NCBI GenBank assembly: GCA_049323615.1
Contig: JBMOPD010000017.1
Span: 1-64,000 of the forward strand
Direction: 5' to 3'
DNA length: 64,000 nt
Origin: JBMOPD01 sp049323615
GTDB lineage: Bacteria; Bacillota; Desulfotomaculia; Desulfotomaculales; Desulfocucumaceae
Positions 7,908 to 16,249 of the stretch are shown in pieces. The stretch's first letter is position 1. Each line of letters opens with the position of its first letter. The notes beneath the pieces are model-generated. The model saw only the letters and a program-made list of their open reading frames with translations. It was not told the DNA's origin and made no database searches. A program made the translations under genes and the position numbers.

Positions 7908-9774
7908 GGCCGCCACCTCCACCAATTTCAGGTCTTATGTCCATGCCGGTGCAGACCCCGCAGGCCGGGCATTTCCCTCCCCGGCAGTCCGGCGTGGTTT
8001 TTGCCTCCATGGCCCGCCGGTGCTCCCTGGCCAGGAATTCCCTGCTCACTCCGGCCTCTATATGGTCCCAGGGCAGTACATCCTCATAACTGTAACGGCG
8101 GTAAGCGTACCACTCCGGGTCCAGCCCCGCATCTTCAAAGGCCTTGCGCCACAGGCTATAATCAAAGCACTCGGACCACCCCTCAAAACGGCTCCCCAAC
8201 TGCCAGGCCCTTTCCAGGGCGGCCGACAGCCGGCGGTCGCCCCTGGCCAGAACGGCTTCCAGGAAACTTACCTCGGGATCATGCCATTTGAAGGAAATTC
8301 TCCTGTCCCGGAAAAGCGACTTCAGGTACTTTTGTTTATCCCTGATTTCATCCAGCCTGTTCTGGGGCTCCCACTGGAAAGGGGTATGGGACTTGGGCAC
8401 AAAGGAGGAGACACTGGCCGTGACCTTAAGCCGGCCCCTCTTTACCCCCATTTCCTCGCCTTTTTTCAGCACCAGAGAGGCCAGGGACGCTATTCCGTCC
8501 AGGTCCTCCCGGGTTTCGGCGGGCAGCCCGATCATGAAATAGAGCTTTACCGCCTGCCACCCGGCCCCGAAGGCCGCGGACACGGCGCCCAGGAGGTCCT
8601 TTTCGGTCACTCCCTTGTTGATCACATCCCGCAGGCGCTGGGTGCCCGCCTCGGGCGCAAAGGTCAGGCTGGACCTGCGCACTCTCTGGACTTCCTTGGC
8701 CAGGTCCACCGAAAAGGCGTCAACTCTCAGCGAGGGGAGGGAAACCCCCACCCCCAGGCCGTCCATTTGGTCCAGCAGGCCCCTCACCAGCCGGTTTATT
8801 TCCGAATAATCGGCCGAGCTCAGCGAAGTCAGGGATATTTCGCCGTAACCGGTGTTCCTTACCAACTGACCGGCCTGCTCAATAAGGGTTTCCGGGGATT
8901 TTTCCCGCACCGGGCGGTAGATAGCCCCCGCCTGGCAGAACCTGCACCCCCTGGTGCACCCCCTCATCACCTCCAGCATTATCCGGTCATGCACCACACC
9001 CATATTGGGAACGATGGGATTTACCGGAAAGTCCGCCCGGTCGTAGCCGGTGATCACCCTCTTGGTAACTTTGGCGGGCACTCCCTCAACCGCCGGGCTT
9101 ACCGAAAGGATGGCGCCGTCGGGATTATAACGCACCCGGTAGAAGCCGGGCACATAAACCCCCCCGATACCGGCCAGCTTGCGCAGCAGAAATTCCCTGT
9201 CCCGGCCCCTGTGTTCTTTGTAAGCATCAATTATGTCGTGGAAAAGCTCCTCCCCCTCACCGATGGCAAAGGCGTCGATGAAGTCGGCCAGCGGCTCGGG
9301 GTTAAAGGCGCAGGGGCCGCCGGCTATAACCAGGGGGAAGCCCGGCCCGCGCCCGGACGACCGCAGGGGCATCCCGGCCAGGTCCAGCATGTTGAGAATA
9401 TTGGTAAAGCTCATCTCATACTGCAGGGTAAAGGCCAGGATGTCGAAATCCCTTACCGGCCTTCTGGACTCCAGGGTTAAAAGGGGCAGGCCGTGTTCCC
9501 GGAGCAGCTTTTCCATGTCTGTCCAGGGCGCGAAAACCCTTTCCATCAGGGTATCCGGCCTCCGGTTGACGGTATGGTAGAGTATCTGCAGCCCCAGGTG
9601 CGACATGCCCACTTCATAGACATCGGGAAAAGCAAAGGCTATTTTTATATCGGTTTTTTCCCAGTCCTTGCCAATGGAATTCCACTCGCCGCCGGCATAG
9701 CGGGCCGGCTTCTGCACGCGGGCCAGCAGTCTTTCATAAGTTCTTGCGAATTCCTGCTGTTTTAAAGATGTCAA
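7879..9774 (-). CDS. TIGR03960-type B12-binding radical SAM protein
   Basis: A 631-residue radical SAM enzyme. The N-terminal ~250 residues form a cobalamin-binding-like domain. The radical SAM core carries the cluster motif in MRGCTRGCRFCQAG (CxxxCxxC). The tail has a second Cys cluster (CRGGKCPACGVC). TTG at 9774 is chosen because GGGAGGGG lies seven bases before it and the protein then starts near the family's usual LL..VQKPARY segment; the open frame reaches 9855 without a good site. The substrate is unknown. The pairing with the next gene is typical. Confidence 0.87.
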   Translation of the reverse strand: MTSLKQQEFARTYERLLARVQKPARYAGGEWNSIGKDWEKTDIKIAFAFPDVYEVGMSHLGLQILYHTVNRRPDTLMERVFAPWTDMEKLLREHGLPLLTLESRRPVRDFDILAFTLQYEMSFTNILNMLDLAGMPLRSSGRGPGFPLVIAGGPCAFNPEPLADFIDAFAIGEGEELFHDIIDAYKEHRGRDREFLLRKLAGIGGVYVPGFYRVRYNPDGAILSVSPAVEGVPAKVTKRVITGYDRADFPVNPIVPNMGVVHDRIMLEVMRGCTRGCRFCQAGAIYRPVREKSPETLIEQAGQLVRNTGYGEISLTSLSSADYSEINRLVRGLLDQMDGLGVGVSLPSLRVDAFSVDLAKEVQRVRRSSLTFAPEAGTQRLRDVINKGVTEKDLLGAVSAAFGAGWQAVKLYFMIGLPAETREDLDGIASLASLVLKKGEEMGVKRGRLKVTASVSSFVPKSHTPFQWEPQNRLDEIRDKQKYLKSLFRDRRISFKWHDPEVSFLEAVLARGDRRLSAALERAWQLGSRFEGWSECFDYSLWRKAFEDAGLDPEWYAYRRYSYEDVLPWDHIEAGVSREFLAREHRRAMEAKTTPDCRGGKCPACGVCTGMDIRPEIGGGGGHAPLQDQLH

Positions 9775-9942
9775 TAATTTACCCCTCCCCGGCCGACACC
9801 CCCACCGGGGGTACAGCCCGCCAGAAGATTTGATGTCGGATTGACGATGACACAATTTACCTGTCTGACTATATCTTTCTACGGTGCCTTACCATTTACC
9901 TGCGATATCGGTAAAAAGAATTCCTTATCTAAATCCGGTTGC

Positions 9943-10722
9943 TCAGCCAAGCTTTTCAATGTTTTTTTGCCCGGCCACCTTGATAATATTTATGGGTACA
10001 TCGTTTCTCAATATCCTCACCTGTTCCAGGTACCCTTCATCAATCAGCCTGTTCATGGCGGTGATTACCTTCTTCAGGTAGCAGTCCCTGTACTCCGTGG
10101 GGGCCGCCATTTTTTCCAGGTACGCCTGGGCCGTCCTGATAAAAGTCAGGTACCTGTAACGTTCCTCCTGCATCAGTATAAACCGTTTTAAATCCTCGAT
10201 ATCCACCTCGTAGCCGATCCCCGATATTTCAATGACATCATCCCTGCCCGAAGCCATTTGCAGCTCACGGCTTATGGATCCCTTCACCCCGACCACGATT
10301 ACCCTTTTGCCGTCCCTGATTTTCAACCTGGCCACAATGTTGGAGAAATGGCCGTCCCCGGTAGCCAGTATGATGTTTTCCACATCCCTGTTTTCTTCTT
10401 TAAAAACAAACAGGTCTTCCACTATTTTAAAATCAGTGTAGGACTTTTCCTTTCCCCCCACCACCTCTGTCCTGGTGTGGACCACCTCAAAGCTGGCCGC
10501 CCTCAGCTTGGGCACCTCGTTCTTGATATAAGGATTTTTCTCAAAATCTCCGTAGGCCCTGGCCGTTATTATCTGGCCGTACTGGCGGGCTATCCTGATA
10601 AATTCCATGGGATCCGGCTGGGTCTGAAACTTGTTGTACATACTGTAAAAAAGATTCTCATAGTCGACAAAAATGGCCACTTTATTTTTTACTTCCAACC
10701 TGTCACCCCCGTTTCGGTTCAT
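9943..10722 (-). CDS. NYN-domain (PIN-like nuclease fold) protein
   Basis: A 259-residue protein. Residues ~12-170 match the NYN/DUF88 fold: an early Asp in AIFVDYENLFYSMYN, then VENIILATGDGHFSNIVARL and GKRVIVVG, with acidic residues placed as in PIN-type ribonucleases. The last ~80 residues (YLEKMAAPTEYRDCYLKKV...) look like a small winged-helix RNA-binding tail. Start: ATG at 10722 has GAGGT 12 bases away; a TTG at about 10695 preceded by GGGGGTGACAGG is equally good. It sits between the sporulation protease and radical SAM genes. Its RNA target is unknown. Confidence 0.8.
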   Translation of the reverse strand: MNRNGGDRLEVKNKVAIFVDYENLFYSMYNKFQTQPDPMEFIRIARQYGQIITARAYGDFEKNPYIKNEVPKLRAASFEVVHTRTEVVGGKEKSYTDFKIVEDLFVFKEENRDVENIILATGDGHFSNIVARLKIRDGKRVIVVGVKGSISRELQMASGRDDVIEISGIGYEVDIEDLKRFILMQEERYRYLTFIRTAQAYLEKMAAPTEYRDCYLKKVITAMNRLIDEGYLEQVRILRNDVPINIIKVAGQKNIEKLG

Positions 10723-10772
10723 ATTAAGAGTATTACCTCATTAACATGAATCCATGCCCGGGGTTGACCGCG

Positions 10773-11654
10773 TCAGGAGATCAGCCCGTCAATCCCGCCG
10801 ACGGGGTGGTCAAAGCCAAAATTAAAAAGGCCGTCAATTATTTTGTCCTCGGACAATACCCCTTTAAATTCCAGTCCCATGGAAAAAACTGCCACAAAGT
10901 GAAACCTCCGGGGCATGAACAGGCGAACCACTTCCCCCAGGACGGCGTCCTCCCGGGCCACCAGCGTCACGGCGGGGAGCACCCCTTCCCTGATCAGGTC
11001 CTCCTTTTTCTGTATCATGTGGCGGATGAAAAGATAAGGGGCCGCCGTCCGCTCCCTGGTGGCCGCATATAAAAGAAAAAGGCCGGTAATCAGTATGTCC
11101 AGGCCGGCCCGGCCGAGGGCCAGGCCGGCCGCCCCCGCCAGAATTACCGCCACACCCCAGGCCTGGCCCAGACCGGCCGCCCGGCAGGTGGCATTCCTGA
11201 CACCAATCCTGCCGGCCAGAAAAGCCCGGTACACCCGCCCCCCGTCCAGGGGCAGGGCCGGCAGTATGTTAAAAAGGGCTATCAGTACATTGCACTGGAG
11301 GAAAAACCGGTTCAGCTCATCATCCCAGAGGCCGTAATTTTTCAGGGCCATACCCGCCAAAAAGAGGACCAGGTTGCCTGTGGGACCTGCTATGGCTATG
11401 TGAATTTCCTGGCGGGGATTGACGGCCATGTCCCCGGCCATCCTGGTCACCCCGCCGAAGGGCAGCAGCTCCACGTCGGCCACGGCCACCCCCAGCCTTT
11501 TAGCCACCACCGCGTGGGCCAGCTCGTGCACCAGCACCACGCCGAAGGCAATCAGTCCCCTGTCCAGTATGCCGGCCACAAAAAACAGGCCCAAAAGGGC
11601 CAGGAAAAACGGGTTAAGGTACAGGTTTATACCCCAGATTCTGCCTATTTTCAA
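10773..11654 (-). CDS. spoIVFB: Site-2 metalloprotease, SpoIVFB type
   Basis: A 293-residue polytopic membrane zinc protease. The zinc-ligand motif HELAHAVVAKRLG (HExxH) is in the second membrane segment and NILPALPLDGGRV supplies the third ligand Asp. The C-terminal part is CBS-like. In Bacillus SpoIVFB cuts pro-sigma-K in the forespore's outer membrane, held by SpoIVFA. Here the gene directly follows the SpoIVFA-like gene with 12 bases between, which supports the same role. TTG start. Confidence 0.88.
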   Translation of the reverse strand: MKIGRIWGINLYLNPFFLALLGLFFVAGILDRGLIAFGVVLVHELAHAVVAKRLGVAVADVELLPFGGVTRMAGDMAVNPRQEIHIAIAGPTGNLVLFLAGMALKNYGLWDDELNRFFLQCNVLIALFNILPALPLDGGRVYRAFLAGRIGVRNATCRAAGLGQAWGVAVILAGAAGLALGRAGLDILITGLFLLYAATRERTAAPYLFIRHMIQKKEDLIREGVLPAVTLVAREDAVLGEVVRLFMPRRFHFVAVFSMGLEFKGVLSEDKIIDGLFNFGFDHPVGGIDGLIS

Positions 11655-11666
11655 AAGCGACCCCCC

Positions 11667-12488
11667 CTATTTTACCGACGGGAATTCAAGCTTGGTCAGA
11701 GGATCAACAAAACTGCCCTTTTCCCTCATCTCGAAGTGCAGGCCCCCTCCTTTTACATCGCCGGTTTTGGCAATATCCCCGACGACTTCCCCGGTTTTGA
11801 CCGCCTGGCCCTCACTGACCTTGACATTCCCGAGGCCCGCATAGAGGGTAAATGCCCCGTCGCCGTGGTCTATCAGAACATACCGGCCGTACTGGGCGCT
11901 GGAACCCACCTTCATAACCTTCCCGGGCAGTACTGCCTTCACCGGAGTGCCCGGGGCCGCCGCAATATCGATGCCGGGATGAAACCTGTCCATGTCATCA
12001 AGAGAATCCTTGTTCCATCCGTATTCCCGGACTACTTTGCCGGAAACCGGTATTACCATTCCCTTGAAAGCCGAGACCGGGGCCGTTGTCTCCTTCATTC
12101 CCTCCGGGGGCATGCCGCTGTCCAGCGGGCTGTCCACACCGGCCACCTGGAGCCCGAACTTTACCGCCTTTTCCATGGCCGGGCGGACATCCCAGTCGGT
12201 TGTCAGTACGTAGCGGAGGCCCGCCCGGATATCCTCACCGAAGGGATAACTCAACTGATTGAGATAAAACAGCAGGCCCAGGATAGACAGCACAACCGCT
12301 GCCCGGTAAAAGGCACGCCTGACGGACCCCTGCCGGCGCGGGGGATTTCCCCAGCCGTAGTTGCCCCTTTTTTTGTTGGGCCGGTAGTAATCTATCCAGT
12401 TATAATCCTGGGCGTACTTTTTGTCCTGATAAAATTCATGCAAAGTCTGTGATTTTTTATCCTTCTTGTCCCAAAACAATGCAATCAC
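11667..12488 (-). CDS. spoIVFA: M23 peptidase-domain membrane protein, SpoIVFA type
   Basis: A 273-residue protein: a basic cytoplasmic region of about 60 residues, one membrane helix (VVLSILGLLFYLNQL), a linker, and a C-terminal LytM/M23 fold (FHPGIDIAAAPGTPVKAVLPG, GRYVLIDHGDGAFTLYAGLG). The HxxxD zinc pair is present, and LHFEMRE provides the HxH-like end as L-H-F. In Bacillus SpoIVFA anchors and inhibits SpoIVFB and is cut by SpoIVB and CtpB. The GTG at 12488 overlaps its own GGGGGTGA; TTG at 12479 is five bases from that site and may be the true start. Confidence 0.83.
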   Translation of the reverse strand: MIALFWDKKDKKSQTLHEFYQDKKYAQDYNWIDYYRPNKKRGNYGWGNPPRRQGSVRRAFYRAAVVLSILGLLFYLNQLSYPFGEDIRAGLRYVLTTDWDVRPAMEKAVKFGLQVAGVDSPLDSGMPPEGMKETTAPVSAFKGMVIPVSGKVVREYGWNKDSLDDMDRFHPGIDIAAAPGTPVKAVLPGKVMKVGSSAQYGRYVLIDHGDGAFTLYAGLGNVKVSEGQAVKTGEVVGDIAKTGDVKGGGLHFEMREKGSFVDPLTKLEFPSVK

Positions 12489-12521
12489 CCCCGGAAATCA
12501 CTTATAAAGTTATAGAATATA

Positions 12522-12547
12522 TATTTATGCCGGTGGATAAATATGAC
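12522..12547 (-). promoter_or_regulatory. Possible sigma-E-like promoter of spoIVFA-spoIVFB
   Basis: The minus strand has GTCATATT (12547-12540), an exact match to the sigma-E -35, then CATAAATA (12529-12522), near the CATACAAT -10. The spacer is only 10 bases against the usual 14-15, so this is a weak call that rests partly on what the operon encodes. Confidence 0.3.
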
Positions 12548-12608
12548 ACTATTGTTAAATTAGGGAACAGTGAAATCGGGTCGGGATTGGGGATTTAGTA
12601 CGCCTCGT

Positions 12609-12636
12609 TTGACAGTTGGACAAGGAAAACTATAAA
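12609..12636 (+). promoter_or_regulatory. Sigma-A promoter of the 70-aa membrane protein gene
   Basis: TTGACA (12609-12614), 16-base spacer, TATAAA (12631-12636). It lies about 75 bases before the ATG at 12712. Confidence 0.6.
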
Positions 12637-12711
12637 GTATTGTCAAGCGGTGATAAAATATTAAGAGGAGTGCCCGGCAAGGGCTGAAAACTGTTATGAG
12701 GTAGTTGTGGC

Positions 12712-12924
12712 ATGAACAATAATCGGGAAAAGTCCAGGGTCTACCAGTTCGACCCGGAGAGAAAAAAGAGGTTAAAGTCGGTCAATTATGTTTCCCCCGA
12801 AAAAAAGGACCTGCTGAGGGAAAGGAAACAGTCCAAAAAAGACAGGCGGAACTTTCTCATCGGGGTGGCCGTCCTCCTGCTGCTGGTGGCGGCGCTTACC
12901 TTTATCAGGCTGGGCACCTGGTAA
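12712..12924 (+). CDS. Small basic single-pass membrane protein, unknown function
   Basis: A 70-residue protein with a long, highly charged N-terminal part rich in Lys/Arg and a single C-terminal helix (FLIGVAVLLLLVAALTFIRL), so an inside-facing tail-anchored topology is likely. GAGGTAG lies seven bases before the ATG and a good promoter sits upstream. It is the only plus-strand gene in a 17-kb minus-strand shape/sporulation block. No family is recognised; it could be a local regulator or tether, but nothing shows this. Confidence 0.7.
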   Translation: MNNNREKSRVYQFDPERKKRLKSVNYVSPEKKDLLRERKQSKKDRRNFLIGVAVLLLLVAALTFIRLGTW

Positions 12925-12928
12925 AAAA

Positions 12929-12946
12929 GCCGCCCTGCCGGGCGGC
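12929..12946 (-). terminator. Terminator after rodA
   Basis: GCCGCCC-TGCC/GGCA-GGGCGGC hairpin. On the minus strand it is followed by six U, so it ends the rodA transcript; the plus strand has no U-run. Confidence 0.75.
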
Positions 12947-12955
12947 GGAATCATA

Positions 12956-14332
12956 TTAGAAAATCAGCTTCTGCCTTCTTATATACACGTTTAAAAGCAG
13001 TCCCAGGGAAGCCAGGTTCATAATCATGTTGCTCCCCCCGTAGCTGAATAGGGGCAGGGGAATTCCCGCCACCGGCATAACGCCGGTGGTCATGCCGATG
13101 TTTTGCAGTATGTGAAAGGCGAACATGGACACAATGCCGCCGGCCAGAAGGACTCCGTAAGTATCCTTGGCCATGGCCGCTATCCGGATGCCCCGGTAGA
13201 GAAAGACAAAATATAAGCCTAACAGCACAGTTACACCGATAAAGCCAAACTCCTCGCCCACCACCGAAAAGATAAAGTCAGTATGCCGGATAGGCAGGAA
13301 AGTGTAGTGGCTCTGTGTTCCCTTGAGAAAGCCCTTGCCGGTTATCCCCCCGGAACCGATGGCGATCCGGGACTGCCAGACGTGGTAGCCCGCCCCCAGT
13401 AAGTCGCTTTCGGGGTTCATGAATACGGTCAGCCTGGTCATCTGGTATTCCTTGATGGTGTACTTGTGAAAGCGTTCATGACTTTTCTGGGCTGCCTGCT
13501 GCTCCTGTTTAATCCGGTCCAGATATTTTTTCAGGTCTTCTGAGGAATTGGTATATCCCTTTTTGCGGATGTCTTTCTGCAATTCCTCATTATTACGAAG
13601 GTACCAGTCATTACCGTTTAAAGCCTTGCTGACATGGGCTATCTTCTCCTTCAGCCTGGCATCCGGTTCGTGCAGAAGGTGGTGAACTTCGTAGGTGGAA
13701 AACGCCATCAGTATGCCCAGGGCAATTATTCCTGCCAGGATTGACGTCCTGGCGCCGGCCAGGAACAGCATCCCGAACATTATGGCCAAAAAGACAAGGG
13801 AAGTGCCGAGGTCAGGCTGTTTTAATATGAGCAGCATGGGAATGGCGATATAAATAAAACACGGGACCAGCTCCCGGAAGGAATTCAGCCTGCCCTTGCG
13901 CTTGCTGAGAAAATCGGCAAAGGTAATGATAATGATGAGCTTGGAAAACTCCGACGGCTGAAACGAAAAAGGGCCGATTGATATCCATCTCTGGGCCCCC
14001 AGGGCAGCGTGTCCCACGGCAATTACCGCCGCCAGCATGGCCAGGTTAATGACATAAAGGTGTCTGGAATACTTGGTCAATTCCTCGTAATCAATGTAAA
14101 GAATGACTACCGCCGCCAGCAAGCCCAGAAAAATCCAGATTATTTGCCTGACCACAAAATAATAGTCCAGTTCCAGCAGCCGTAGCAGGATGTTCATCCC
14201 CTGAATCTTTTCTATGGAAGAATTGGTAAACTCCAGGGTGGCGCTGCCGATGGTAATAAGGCTGAAGAAAAGAAGCGCCAGCGTCACTCCCAGCAAAGGG
14301 TAGTCCATACTTTTTATCAAACGCCTGTACAA
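12956..14332 (-). CDS. rodA: FtsW/RodA/SpoVE family peptidoglycan glycosyltransferase
   Basis: A 458-residue SEDS protein, longer than the usual ~380. The conserved RWISIGPFSFQPSEFSKL, the KQPDLGTSLV segment holding the essential Asp, and HTDFIFSVVGEEFGF near the C-terminal end are present. Together with PBP2, encoded upstream, it polymerises the lateral wall. The extra length is mostly a charged, coiled-coil-like insertion at residues ~217-297, before RLTVFMNPE, in the large extracytoplasmic loop. Start is TTG with AGGTG before it. It lies downstream of min/mrd/mre, which argues for RodA over FtsW. Confidence 0.88.
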   Translation of the reverse strand: MYRRLIKSMDYPLLGVTLALLFFSLITIGSATLEFTNSSIEKIQGMNILLRLLELDYYFVVRQIIWIFLGLLAAVVILYIDYEELTKYSRHLYVINLAMLAAVIAVGHAALGAQRWISIGPFSFQPSEFSKLIIIITFADFLSKRKGRLNSFRELVPCFIYIAIPMLLILKQPDLGTSLVFLAIMFGMLFLAGARTSILAGIIALGILMAFSTYEVHHLLHEPDARLKEKIAHVSKALNGNDWYLRNNEELQKDIRKKGYTNSSEDLKKYLDRIKQEQQAAQKSHERFHKYTIKEYQMTRLTVFMNPESDLLGAGYHVWQSRIAIGSGGITGKGFLKGTQSHYTFLPIRHTDFIFSVVGEEFGFIGVTVLLGLYFVFLYRGIRIAAMAKDTYGVLLAGGIVSMFAFHILQNIGMTTGVMPVAGIPLPLFSYGGSNMIMNLASLGLLLNVYIRRQKLIF

Positions 14333-14448
14333 AAAGCCACACCTCTCCGAAATGGATGAGAGACAACCTCAATAGTAAATTATATAACTTTCAGCAACAT
14401 ATTTCGATATGTTATTTCTGTCAGAAACAGTGTGCTCAAATTAAAAGA

Positions 14449-14465
14449 GGCAGAGAACCCCTGCC
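14449..14465 (-). terminator. Probable terminator after the coiled-coil gene
   Basis: Minus-strand hairpin GGCAG-GGGTTCT-CTGCC followed by TCTTTTAATTT, about 35 bases past the stop of the repeat coiled-coil gene. Confidence 0.5.
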
Positions 14466-14500
14466 CCGATCATTGATATTCACCATTGTATATTTTCCAC

Positions 14501-15007
14501 TTACACAGGCCGCCTGCGCAGTGTCCTGATGGCAACATCATGTTCACCAAGGATTTCAAAGATAGACTTCAATTCTTCTTTGGTTCCCTGGGTATTGGAC
14601 TCAATCCGTGCCTGACTCTCCTTCAAGCCGGTGATATCTTCTTTAAGCACAGCGACGTCTGACTTGAGTCCGGCTACATCTTCCTTGAGCACTGCTATAT
14701 CCGACTTGAGTCCGGCTACATCTTCCTTGAGCACTGCTACATCCGACTTGAGTCCGGCTACATCTTCTTTGAGCACTGCTACATCTTCCTTGAGTACTAC
14801 CATATCTTCTTTGAGTTCGGCTACATCTTCTTTGAGTACAGCCACATCTGACTTGAGCTCAGCCACATCTTCCTTCAGTACAGCCATATCTGACTTAACT
14901 TCGGCCATGTCCTTGCGCAGTTCTTCAACCGCGGCATTGGTGTTGCCGACAACCCGAATAAGATCCGTGACCATGTTGTAAATCTGGTCTATACGGTCCT
15001 GGGACAC
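14501..15007 (-). CDS. Tandem-repeat coiled-coil protein, unknown function
   Basis: A 168-residue protein with a non-repetitive N-terminal ~45 residues (MSQDRIDQIYNMVTDLIRVV), then about seven copies of a 14-residue unit of the form VAVLKEDVAELKSD (two heptads), then a charged tail ending LRRRPV. The pattern gives a continuous parallel coiled coil with Leu/Val core positions and alternating Lys/Glu-Asp. GTG start with AAGGAG eight bases away. It lies between minE and rodA on the same strand. Related proteins with DUF-type coiled coils exist, but no function is known; a structural or polar-positioning role would suit the context but is a guess. Confidence 0.8.
   Translation of the reverse strand: MSQDRIDQIYNMVTDLIRVVGNTNAAVEELRKDMAEVKSDMAVLKEDVAELKSDVAVLKEDVAELKEDMVVLKEDVAVLKEDVAGLKSDVAVLKEDVAGLKSDIAVLKEDVAGLKSDVAVLKEDITGLKESQARIESNTQGTKEELKSIFEILGEHDVAIRTLRRRPV
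14640..14905 (-). repeat. 42-bp in-frame tandem repeat inside the coiled-coil gene
   Basis: About six near-identical 42-base units (two alternating halves, clearest at 14650-14780), each encoding 14 residues. The copies nearest 14640-14780 are the most alike and outer ones diverge, as expected from recent unequal exchange or slippage in the middle. Confidence 0.85.
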
Positions 15008-15100
15008 AGAGCATTCTCCTTCCGGTTTATTTTAAATCCGGGAAGTTCCCTTGCAGTTGCGGCCTGTTATTTTTCGGCAGATTTCTTATACTATAGCTTT

Positions 15101-15385
15101 TTAGACCACGCTGGCTTGCCTCTTCATGCCTTTTATCGGTATATTGGCGATAAGGGCCACCTGGTTTTCGGAATTCTCCAGGTTGACCTCCAGGGCATCC
15201 TCGTCAATCTCCATGTAGTTTGATATAACTGTTATCAAATCCTTTTTCAGGGCCTCCATCAAGTTCGGCGAGACACTGGACCGGTCGTGCACCAGCACCA
15301 GCCTGAGCCTTTCCTTGGCTATGTTTTTACTGGCGCCGCTATCCCTGCCGAATATCCTGGTAATAAAATCCAGCACCATGTTCAC
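15101..15385 (-). CDS. minE: Cell division topological specificity factor MinE
   Basis: A 94-residue MinE. The N-terminal amphipathic segment and MinD-contact helix region (KERLRLVLVHDRSSVSPNLM) are followed by the dimerisation domain (ALKKDLITVISNYMEI...). It drives MinD release from the membrane to place the septum. Min systems in spore formers often lack MinE and use DivIVA, so MinE here, as in several Clostridia, implies oscillation-type control. It follows minD by nine bases. Confidence 0.92.
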   Translation of the reverse strand: MNMVLDFITRIFGRDSGASKNIAKERLRLVLVHDRSSVSPNLMEALKKDLITVISNYMEIDEDALEVNLENSENQVALIANIPIKGMKRQASVV

Positions 15386-15394
15386 CCCTTCCGC

Positions 15395-16186
15395 CTATTT
15401 AAAGCCCATCAGCCGTCGAATTTTACTCATCAACCCGCCTTCTTCCAGGGAAAGAAGGGGAACCTGCTCACCTGTTATACGGCGCACTATGTTCCGGTAT
15501 GCCATTCCCGAACGGGACCGCTCATCCTGAATGACCATTTCCCCACGGTTGGTGGTGATAATAATCATTTCGTCCTCCGGCACCACGCCCAGCAGGTCAA
15601 TGGCCAGAATATCAATAATGTCGTCAATACTCATCATGTCCCCGGCCTTGACCATTTTGTAGCGCACGCGGTTGATAATGAGCTTGGGATCCCTTAATTC
15701 AGCGGCTTCCAGCAGCCCGATTATGCGGTCGGCATCCCTGACGGCGGAAACCTCGGGTGTGGTTACCACAATCGCCCTGTTGGCGCCGGCGATGGCATTC
15801 CTGAAACCCTGTTCAATACCGGCCGGACAGTCCACAATCACATAGTCGAACTCCTGGCTTAAATTTTCACAGAGTTCCTTCATCTGAGCGGGGGTTACCG
15901 CCGTTTTGTCCTTGGTCTGGGCGGCGGGTAAAAGAAACAGTCCTTCATAGCGCTTGTCCTTTATCAGGGCCTGGCGCAGGCGGCAATGCCCGCCGGTAAC
16001 ATCAGTGATATCATAAACTATTCTGTTTTCCAGGCCCATGACCACATCCAGGTTCCTCAGCCCGATATCCGCATCCACAAGGGCCACCTTGCATCCCATC
16101 TGGGCCAGCCCGGTTCCTATGTTAGCGGTGGTGGTGGTTTTGCCAACTCCGCCTTTCCCTGAAGTAACAACGATTACTTCACCCAT
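15395..16186 (-). CDS. minD: Septum site-determining ATPase MinD
   Basis: A 263-residue ParA/MinD ATPase. The deviant Walker A TSGKGGVGKTTTTANIG with the signature Lys, VDADIGLRNLDVVMG (Walker A') and FDYVIVDCPAGIE (Walker B) are intact. The C-terminus (MSKIRRLMGFK) is an amphipathic membrane-targeting helix. It dimerises with ATP on the membrane and recruits MinC; MinE stimulates its ATPase. It lies between minC and minE in one operon. Confidence 0.95.
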   Translation of the reverse strand: MGEVIVVTSGKGGVGKTTTTANIGTGLAQMGCKVALVDADIGLRNLDVVMGLENRIVYDITDVTGGHCRLRQALIKDKRYEGLFLLPAAQTKDKTAVTPAQMKELCENLSQEFDYVIVDCPAGIEQGFRNAIAGANRAIVVTTPEVSAVRDADRIIGLLEAAELRDPKLIINRVRYKMVKAGDMMSIDDIIDILAIDLLGVVPEDEMIIITTNRGEMVIQDERSRSGMAYRNIVRRITGEQVPLLSLEEGGLMSKIRRLMGFK

Positions 16187-16249
16187 TACCTGTGTCCTCC
16201 CTTTTGAGATATGCGAGGTGAGAGGTTGGAGGCGGGACTTCTCCCGCTC

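Noticed and set aside
7906..9480. A 524-codon plus-strand open frame
   Set aside because: Shadow of the radical SAM gene; composition is typical of antisense GC-rich reading.
14640..14905. Possible CRISPR array from regular ~42-base repeats
   Set aside because: There are no unique spacers; the repeats are contiguous and in frame, coding a coiled coil.
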